Part shown: positions 11,980 to 21,800 of the stretch, piece by piece
Position numbering within the stretch: the first letter of the stretch is position 1
How the letters are laid out: every line of letters starts with the position of its first letter
Assembly: GCA_004794655.1 (NCBI GenBank)
Contig: SMMW01000056.1
Coordinates: 2,269,501 to 2,333,500, forward strand
Length of the DNA stretch: 64,000 bases
Source of the DNA: Marisa cornuarietis
Lineage: Eukaryota > Mollusca > Gastropoda > Architaenioglossa > Ampullariidae
Direction of reading: 5' to 3'
Notes under the pieces: model-generated
Seen by the model: the letters and a program-made list of their open reading frames with translations, nothing else
Database searches by the model: none
What the model was told of the DNA's origin: nothing
Program-made: the position numbers and the translations under genes

Positions 11980-14900
11980 TGTGTCATTGCCTCTCCAGGC
12001 ATAAAACTCGCGTTTTTTCAGTTTTTCTAGATATTAATATTATTGGGCAATTCATCGTAAACAAATACACATCAGTGTAAACATTATGTTATGTTCGTGA
12101 TTTTTAATGTCAAGAAACGTTACCAGTGCCGTGTGTTTATACACGTTATACTGTCACTGGCATTTGATGGCGGCTGTCACGTGATTAGAAACGGTCTTTG
12201 GCTGCAAGACACTTGAACTAAACTGTAATGTTTTCATATTCCTGACACTAAATCGCTTATGTTTTCACAGTCCTTTGGCAACATTTCCTTGTCTAGAGCT
12301 TCTTTACGAGACTAACAGGAAACATTTTTGCGACCACTTGTTCCTTGTACAAGGGTGCGGAAGGAAGAGGAAAGGGTAGAGAGATATTGTTGGCTACATG
12401 TTTTTTACTCGTGACATATAACAAAGAGGTATAGGCGTGTTATAACAATACTATTAAATAGCATAAAAATCACATCTCTTGAACTCCAACGACGTAGGAG
12501 ATTGGAGGAAGGAAGTACCGCCATGTCATCTAATACGATCACAGAATGCAGGCTGGTGGCAAAAGCCAGACAGACGCTTGACCTTTGGGCTGGCTGCGCA
12601 CCATACATTAGGCTGCCCTGTGCCGTGTTACCAGCGCATCGGGGGGAGGTTGTAAGGCTAGGTTGCCTGGAAAGAGCATATTGCGATGGACACTTGTGCT
12701 TCCGCTAAAGCTTTATTACTTGTACTTGGTTGTCAGCGGAAGAAGTAAAGCGGAGCTGGGGCAGCTGTTCGTGGGTGTGAAGGCAGTTGGGGTTAGAGAC
12801 TGACGTTTGCTGACATCAACATACTTCCCTCTGGTGTCATCGACTTTGATGTTTAAATTTTTTTTTCCATCCATATTAAACGAGTCTTTTTTTGTGCCTC
12901 CGTCTCCTGCATGTCCTAAAGATCGAGGTTGAAGGACCTTGTGGTAGGCACAGACATTTCTGGATCCCTCCAATTTTTTTTTTTTGTTGTTGTTGTTGTA
13001 AAGATGACGGGTGTTGGGAACGGTTCGCCTGCCATGCTGCACAAACGCTGCTCAGTATTCAGCCATTGTGGTGTTTCCTGTGTTTGCTGAAGTCGGCTTA
13101 TTAAGAGGACTGCACCCACGTGGGTCTGGTCTGAAGTTTTTTGAGGCAGGATGGGTTGCCTTGTCTTGCCGTGACATTTGTTCTCCGTTCTTTTGCATGT
13201 CCATTCACCTGTCAGTTCTCTTTGCCCAGTTTCCCTTTTTTTGTTGTGGGTAGAAGAAAGTATTTATAAATATAGATCGAAATTATAATATTCATGTATG
13301 TATGTAAGGATTTAAAAACCGTTTATATATATATTTCTGAAAAAAGAACCTTTGTGTTAAGGAAATTTCAAGAAATTCCTGTTTTTTATGTTGTTCTACA
13401 TTGCTAGTTTACTTCAACCTTTTGTTGCCCTTGTTGTATCCTTGACTCAGTGTAAAACTCATCTGAGCGACTTTCGCAACAGGACAGTTATCGGGATTAG
13501 TGTGCTAGGCTTTGACAAAAATCCGCAAGCAAAGTCCTCGCTTCTTCACCCTCCTTCCACGAAGTTCTCTTGCAGTACTGGTTCCAAGGCGACACCAAGC
13601 TTCTTTGACTGGACCAGCCGTCTGCCTCCGAGGAAGAGTTTTAAGCTAAGGACGGAGGTAGTAAACTCATACTGCAGGTGATAAGTTCTCTTGTTATCCT
13701 TACCTGTGTGCAGAGAAAAGCCATGCAAGTTCGTAGGTTGGGTGGTTGGTCTCCTGTAGCCTCTTTTGGTCACGTGATGGCGGTGAACTATGGCCAGAGT
13801 ACAGAGACTTGCGTCGCTTTCACGATGCGTTGGCCTGCCTGTTCGTGTCCATGGTCCTGAGCAGTTTCTGTTAATGTGCATAATGAGTGCGATCCAGATT
13901 TAGGACCTGCAATCTAACCAGTCTGCTGCTTTTCCAAACAAAATAACCTGTCAACTAGGGTGAAAAATCTGAGAAATAAAGTCGTATGCCGCCTTCTAAA
14001 GCACTCTTCTTCTTCTTCTTCTAGGTCTTCCCCTGCACTACCTCTGATCGCGATAGTAGCAAACTACGCTTCGCTGATTTTCAAATGCAGGCCACACTAA
14101 TGCATGCCATTGATTTTTATCTATTTCTGGGAAGATGGTTTTCTGTGTTTTTTTATGTTTTCACCTATCCCGCTTCCGTTTCTTGGTGGTTGCTGCAGTT
14201 TGCCTGGAATCTGTTGCTTGTCGTGGAACTGTTCGTTTAATTGCCGACTGTGTCCATACTCACATAATAGCTTTTTCCATAATCTTTGTTAAACCATCTA
14301 AGACAGCTTCACAAGGAACATACTCCGATAATCTTGAGTACACTGATAACAGTCCTACCTGAAATGGAGGCTATTAAGGGGTTTAGCAGTGCTGATTGTT
14401 GTTGTAGAATGTTATGTAACTACTCATAGTTGGGTCACCTCTCATTGAATGAGTTTTGAGGTACGGCTGTGGGTACTATATAGCTGGCAAGACGTGTTTA
14501 AAGACTTTGAAGGATTGTTAGAAAGGATACACTAGGCGCTGTAAATCAAACTATTGACATGCTTTACCTGTAGCTGATGGCCCTTGTAGCCAACCTAGTT
14601 TGTTTCTGACGACACCTATATCTTATCAGTATTTAGGAGGTGCTGATGGCCATGCTTCAAGCGAAGAAATAGCGCGATGAATCAAGTTGCTGTAAGGGAA
14701 GGCTTGCCTCTCATCATAAAAAAATGTGCATTTTCAGGTCTCCTCCCCTCCCGCTAACGGCTCCCAAGTACAGCCACTTAAACAGCGAGCCCGGCTGTCG
14801 TCACAACCAATCTGGCATTTTATGCTTGCCCGTCTGGCGCCCGGGCACCACCACCACACCACACACCTTTCCCTCCCCCCTACTCTCTCTTTCCCTTTTG

Positions 14901-15894
14901 CTCTGAACATCAATACCAGACATGGAATGGAAAAATTATCTGTGGGGGGAAGGGGTTTGCGCTGGTAGGGAAGGCCGATGCGAATTGCAGCCCTTGTTAG
15001 ACAGGGTTGTGCTGGATTGCAAGACCACACTTCGCGGAGCTGTCTGGAGACAAGCTGCGTCTCAATCTAAGTGTTTTAAACGCGGTTGCTGTATGGTGTC
15101 TGTTACTTTCGATCTACCCCCGTATTAAGCAGTTTGCCAATGCTGCTGCCATGGCGTGTGTGCTGGGTGGGCAGGGAGAGGAAGGTGGGTGAGCAAGAAG
15201 AGAGAAACAAGTAGGAACGGTCAAGCCTCGCTCTGACCAACGTCTCGCGACCGTTGGCATGTTTGACAGAACTGATGCGGCAATCCTTAAAAACAAAATT
15301 ACTATAGTTAAACGAAAACCTGTGAAATATATTCTCGAGTGTCACTCTCCCTGCCTCATCTGATTTTGTGTGTGTGTGCACGGCGCGTGAATAAAAATCG
15401 TTTATACGTTTGTACATTGACGAGCCTTTGTGCTTAGTCTTCAAACTTAAACAGAGAATCGTGTCTAGGTGTGGCTGACCTTTTAGTGTAACCATGCACG
15501 GCATCTGCTTTCACCCTAAAAAATGTGCCTCACCTTTTAAAGGCGAAGCTGGCTTAGAAGCTTATAACATTAAGTACTTTGGATCGCACGCTTATTTCAG
15601 AAGAGAAGAGACTATTGGGGAGGAAGGAGTGGTGATGGTGAGTTGTATTGGAAGAGTTTTGTGAAAGGGATTGCGTGGGTATCACTCCGGGGCTAGGAGA
15701 TATGATAAATGTGCTGACCATCAGCATGTCACCGGCTTGGCCAGGCCTGGGTTGACGGTTGGCAGTGTGACGCCGGACAGTTAATCTACCACCAAGAAGG
15801 AAGTTTGTGTTTCGACCCATTATCTATGAGAACTATGAGAACTCAACTCCGACAACTCATTTGTAAACTTGAACAGTGAAATAAGCGTGTGAGT

Positions 15895-15898
<4 letters not shown>

Positions 15899-15941
<43 letters not shown>

Positions 15942-15981
15942 TGTGTCTGCGTGTGTGAGTGTGTCTGTGTGTTTGTGTTGA
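15899..15981. repeat. (GT)n microsatellite, partly interrupted
   Basis: A pure GT run of roughly 40 bases passes into interrupted GTGTCTGTGTGTGAG units. Confidence 0.9.
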
Positions 15982-16998
15982 TTGGAGGTGGGCGTTGCCA
16001 TCCGGGTACTGTAGCAAAGTTGATGGCAAATGTAAAACTGCAAACGTCTGAGTGTGAGTTTGTTTAACTTCAACAAGTTCGAGGGATTTGGCATTGAAGT
16101 TTCTCGTGTGCAGGCCCATGTTTTTGTGATCTCGATCAATCCCAGCGTCTCACGAAATAACTGTTAAGTGATTTTGAAAAGCACGTCAGTGCTCCGCTGT
16201 GGACTCCAGGGTATTGACAAATCATTTTAGGACGAAAACCTCGAGTTGGAGGGAAAAAAAACACCATTTCATGTTGTTAGTCGTTTGCCGTTGCTCTAAA
16301 TGAAGGTTTTTACACACTGCTGTATGACTTCATGGTAGGCAGTGTGTTAACGAATGAAATGTTTTAGTGGGTCTAGGTCAATGCTAGCGAGCGCGTGAGT
16401 GAGTGTGAATGACGTGAGCTTTGATGAATGACGCAAGTGTTGAGGAATGACACAGGCTTTGATGTCAAAGATGTTCGAGCAAGAGAGCGCATGCGTAACG
16501 TTGTGTGTGATCGTTAAGAGAGAAAAGTAAGTAGGTTAGAGTATTGTAGGCGTGTGTCGCCATTAAGTTTTAAAGTTGAAGAGGGCGTGTGTTGCGCTAT
16601 GGTAGGGGGAGAATTAGTGCAGGAGTGTGTGTGGTTGGATTTGCATCAACCTGAAAGTAAAGACTTGTTTATCGTTTTGGACTGTTTCTTGAGAAGTTGA
16701 CACCGCCAGATTTTCTGGACCCGAACGAGCTACTAACGGTCGAATCAACCAAGACCCGTTAGTTAACACAGTGACTGCTCCCTCCCTCTCCTCCTTAGCA
16801 TGTGATGTAACAAAAGTGTGAATACCCTTCCGGGTGTAACAGTCAGCTTTACAACAGTCGGTTCGACAGGCTGCAGAGAGGAGTGTTGTGTGAATCTTTA
16901 TATAAAGCTGAGTAGTGCTCAGCATCCCTTACGGTCGCTGGGGAAAGATAACACTGCTGCTCTGTGTGTGTCTCTGTGCCTCACAGCGTGCGTGTGTT

Positions 16999-17036
16999 CG
17001 TGTGTGTGTGTGTGTGTGCGAGAGAGAGAGAGAGAG
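16999..17036. repeat. (GT)n-(GA)n compound microsatellite
   Basis: A GT run joined directly to a GA run. The ORF overlapping it is a low-complexity artefact. Confidence 0.9.
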
Positions 17037-18620
17037 CTTTTGTTATCCCTTTGATAAACATACTACTTGTCATCGGTGAGTGAATACTAAACTAAGTTTA
17101 GACACGTTGATGACAGTGCCCAAAGATAGTGTAGAAGGGCCTATGTTGGTGTCGATGATAGCGGCAAGAGAGAGAGAGAGAGGGTCGACGATGGAGAAGT
17201 ATGTGGTAGGAGGTGTTGCGGGTTTGAGGGCGCACAGGCTGGGGAGCCCGGGGAAAGCCTAAAGAGGGTGTGTGTTTGTTGTGAAAGGAGCAACTGGCTG
17301 AAGAGAGACATCTGCACTTCTATTACCACCAGTCTAAGCGCTTTTGCACCCTCTGTGTAAATAGCACCCCCTCTGTCTGCAAATACTCTCTCTTTGAAGA
17401 CAACTCGCGCAGAGGGAGAGAGAGAGGGGGGGATGGAGTTCACATCGAAATGAGGATTGCGAGGCGCTCTTAGTGTTATCATAGTATGAGGACTCCTTGA
17501 AAGATCTATAGTATCTATGGAACAAGTAGATTAAAGTTTACATCAGAGTTTTAATGTTCGGGTTCCATGGGAGGGCAGGGCTGACAATAGTATAATCGTA
17601 TAGTGGTGAGAGAAAGTGGAGGGGGGGGGGAGAGAAAAGACAATTTTAACATCTTGTGTACCACTAGTCGTGAAAAAAACAACAAACAAAAAATCCCAAA
17701 GATTGGTGGAGCGATTTTTTTTTTCAATTTCTCCCGTATACGGTTGTATTTCCGACTTTTCCAGTCCTGCCTGTCTGTGACTGTGCTGTTCGAAATAAAT
17801 GCCCAGCAGTTGTAGGTTTTGTAAGCACCTTGATGCCTGGATATATGCGCACAATTAGACTATGATCGTGATTTTAAAATTTTGATTGTTTCCTAATGAC
17901 TACTCATAGCAACTATGTCCATGACAAGGACACTGCTCGAGGGGAGGGTGCTAGTGCCATGAAAAAAAAGTCATTGACAGTCCCCACAGCACCATAGGGT
18001 CATAGGGTCAGCCATAACCATGAACGTCGGGGACAAATGCGAACTCCGATTATATTGGACAGTGAACCTGGGATGAGACTAGTTTTTGTTTATTTTTTAT
18101 AAGCGTTTAGGGTAAGCAACGGGCTGGAAGTTTGACGACTCAGTGGCCGGGAACTGGTGACATGAACTACTCCTCATCCTGTTATTATTGTTGTAACGTG
18201 GTGTCTACATCAAGTATGACAATAATGTCATGCAAAAAGATTAAAAAAAACAAGGGCAGGGGGATTTTCATTTTGCACACTCGTCAACACCTGCGCTAGA
18301 AGGCGCAGATTGAAGCGCATCCTGTCAAGCAGGGCACTCCGGTCAGGAAATGATCGCAGCAGGGAAGCTGAGTAATTTCAGTCACGAGGAGCACATCTGC
18401 ATGATGGCATCACACCTGCACCCTTGACTCAGCGATTCCCTTCCAAATAAATCATCAGCGTCCTCCCCGTGTAGTGTTTAGTGTGACCGATTTATTTATT
18501 GCTGTTTTATTTTATTTTTTTTTTTTTGCGGGAGGGTTAGTTATTACAGATTTTAGCATCATGAGAAATGCATGCTTTCAACTAGTGACTGACATGGTTT
18601 GTGGGTGTGGTCTGTCGCAG

Positions 18621-18712
18621 GGAACCCTCTGCCGTCCCTGAATGTCACTGATCCCTTGTTTTCCTGTGCCTGCGATGACTGCCCCGACTCTACCTGCGAA
18701 ACGGCATCCAAG
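18621..18712 (+). CDS. ACVR1: ACVR1-like exon: start of ectodomain
   Basis: The acceptor TCTGTCGCAG ends at 18620 and the donor GTAAAC starts at 18713. The exon encodes the first ectodomain cysteines ([11 protein letters not shown]) and one N-glycosylation site (NVT). It begins in phase 1 and ends in phase 0. Confidence 0.85.
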
Positions 18713-18781
18713 GTAAACATCCCACAACACACCCCTCTTTATGCAGTTGTCTTCCACCCTGTGCTCACTTGTTTCTCCCCC

Positions 18782-18831
<50 letters not shown>

Positions 18832-21800
18832 GCGAACATATTCAACAAAATCCCCAATGTTTTCCACATTTGTAAATTATTTTTTGAACTAAACTTGTGG
18901 GGACTATTCAGAATGCAGGTGTTAATCATTGGCTGTTCCCCACCTGTTCTCAGTGCTACACCGTTGCCTATAAGGAGGATAACGGGGAGGAGCAGTACTG
19001 GCGAGGCTGTTTCGGGGAGGACTCCTCTCAGATGAGCTGCAAGATCGAGAACCTGGAGGACAAGCTAGCGCTCGCCATCGAGTGCTGCACTGGCCATCTG
19101 TGCAACAGTGACCGGCGGCCGCAGATCCCTCACGAAGGTGAGGCCACTCTCTCAGCCGTGCACCGGTGTTGTCTGTGGGAAACAGGGTGGCGGGGGTGAG
19201 AGTTGGGAGGAGGAGGCGGAGGAAGAGGACGCAGGCTGTGTAGAAACAGCAGAACCTGGAGGACAAGCTGGCTTCTCGCCATCGTTTCCTCACAGGGTGC
19301 ATTGTCAGTGAGACAGATGTATGTGAGGCTTGACAAGAGGCCAGTGGGCTCGTGATGAGGGTATAATGTTGTATTAATGAGGTGGAAGAAACGAAAGAGA
19401 GCATCTGTGAAATTTTCATAGTAAGAAAGCGATACACCGAGGTGAAAAAATAAAGAACTGGGTAATAAATCTTTAAGGCAGTAATAGACCGAAATATAAG
19501 TAGACATGGTTTGAGATTTACAATGACTTCATCATCTGATTTCACAGAGCCGTACTCGGAGCACAACATGCAGGAGTTCTGGCCCATCGTCATAGCAGTC
19601 GTGGTCCCCATCGCCATCGTGTCGATGCTGATTGGGATCATTTCACTCAGCTGCCGCCATTTTCATAAGCGCCGTATGGACGCCCTCCTGGTGCAGGAGC
19701 GCCGCCTGCTGGACGAGGATGGTTTGCGCGTGCAGCACGTGGGTGAGAGCACTCTGCAGGTGAGCACCCTCTGTACCCAGACACACCTTGGAAATGTCAA
19801 GAAATATCATCGACGCTAAATAGTGAATCAGATGGTTGTCCACATCACTTTTCCGTTAATAACTTGTCTTATCTCTTAGCAAGTTTGTGATTCTCTCTCC
19901 CTTTAAAATTTAGAGGAGGTCAGTGATTTTAAACTCTACTCGTCCTCTTCCTCTACAAATACAGCCAAACATCCAATCAATCACTCATTAGTTGCAACCG
20001 TTGTAATATCAGTAATTTAAACAGTGATTGGGTTAATTAATGGATACTCTTTTTAAATGTTGTTTGTGAGTGTGTGTAGAACAGGAAAACAAAATCCAAT
20101 CTATTCCATTAAAAAAAAAAAAAACTTCGCGAAAGCAAAAGCAAAGGTAGAAAATAAATACGAACATCTCAAATTGACTTTAAAAAATCTGAACAGGTAA
20201 TCTAATGAGACCTGTGATAAATCGATCAACCGCTTGTTAGTGATGACCGATTTTTTTATTTTGCCCGAGACTCGCCGAGCCTATCAGCTAAACATCTCCA
20301 CACTTGTGTTAAACGTGCAGGCCACGAGAATAGCGCAGGTGCACGGCATTTCGTACAGAAAGAGCGCTAGACTGCGACATTCCTTGTGTGGCATTTACAT
20401 AAAGTAGAGCATCCTTTCCCGACATCATCCAAGCATCGGAAGTTGTAATCATCACAAACACACGCACACACACACACACACAGGGATTTTGTGGGTGGTG
20501 GGGTGCGAGTACGTGCAAGTGTGAATGACATTTGACCACTACTACTCCACGATCAGTCAAAAGATTGAAGTAAAAAGTAAAACTAAAACCAAAATAGTGA
20601 CTAGAGAATGGATTGAAGGGAATAACAGGTTGTTTCTCAGCTTTTACTCAAGCATTCTGTAGAAATCAACCTGTCATTCCCTTCAATCCATTCTCTTGTC
20701 TTGTTCAGCGTCTGGTTTGAGTGCAGGTTTGAGCTGTGTGTGATACCTGGCCCAGTTTACTATCAAAACAGCAGTCGTTCTTCCAAACCACACCCCCCCC
20801 TCAACTCAAAGGTGGCTGAATGGTGGGGGGGGGGGGCTTTGCGACAGCATACTATGATAGCTGTCACATTGTTCTAGCCATTACATCTCCTGGCAAATAT
20901 TACAGTACTGATGATTTACAACAATGCTTTCGTAGGTGGTCAATTTTCTTTTTCTGTACCAAGTTTTTGAGGCACAGAATAAGTTCTGAACTTGTAGCCT
21001 GTAGTCAGGGTTCTGACAACTGCTAATTGCAGGAAAGAACTGCTCACCCTGAAGATTTCATATCCTTCATGAGGTGTTGGTAGCAGATGTCAAAGCAAGT
21101 AAAACTTAAATGAAGTAAAACTGATAATTACTTTTTACCATTAAAAATATAATAATAGTTGAGACATGTGTATTGATGTAAAAACTTATTTCTTCCTCAT
21201 TTAGCTGCATACAAAATTTTACTATTTACTTACTGATACTCGCACCTGTTCCCGTTTAGGCTCCTCATAAGTATATGATCCTCAGTTCTTTTTTTTTTTT
21301 TGGCTGTTTTGAGCTCGCACATATATGGTGCCCTCGCGCTGTCAGTCGTTTTTAGCATTACACTGGATAAAGATACGACTGATGATGATGTGTTTGTGAC
21401 TGTGTCACGATGTTACTTGTAGACCAGAAGGTGTAGAAACTGTTGACACTGCATATCTGGAGCTTGATCTTTGTTTGAGCTTTTTACTAGCAGCCGTAGT
21501 TGGTTTTAACAGCTCGTGCTTTTTTATAGTAAGCACTGCTGTAGGAAGATCTCTTCATTTTACGGAAAGTCCTAATCTTGCTTGTACTGTATAAGTGACT
21601 GGATAACAATCGATTTTGAAATGTTTAGAGAAAATTCTTGAGTGCGGTGTGGGGACGAAGTTTGCACGGCATGTTTGAACAAAGCAGGGTTATGTCTATA
21701 CACATCTCCAAACAAAGTTAATCAACTGTTTTCTCAACAAATCCAGGTGTGCTTAAGAGAAAAATATTAATATAAAATCTTTCATGCCTCTTTGTCATGA

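Larger units (their letters stand above)
7352..18620. other. Non-coding sequence upstream of the receptor kinase
   Basis: About 11 kb without a supported exon. The 7500-9300 stretch is richer in CpG and could include a promoter or a 5' untranslated exon, but I cannot fix one. The missing signal-peptide exon of the kinase must end in phase 1 (one base before GG at 18621); I found no convincing candidate here. Long ORFs, for example at 10364-11146, run through (GT)n and (GA)n tracts and show no domain. Microsatellites lie at 10449-10486, 15899-15981 and 16999-17036. Confidence 0.45.

Noticed and set aside
13388..13681. Signal-peptide exon of the receptor kinase (MLFYIASLL start)
   Set aside because: The N terminus is hydrophobic, but the only nearby donor-like site would leave phase 2, while exon 18621 needs phase 1.
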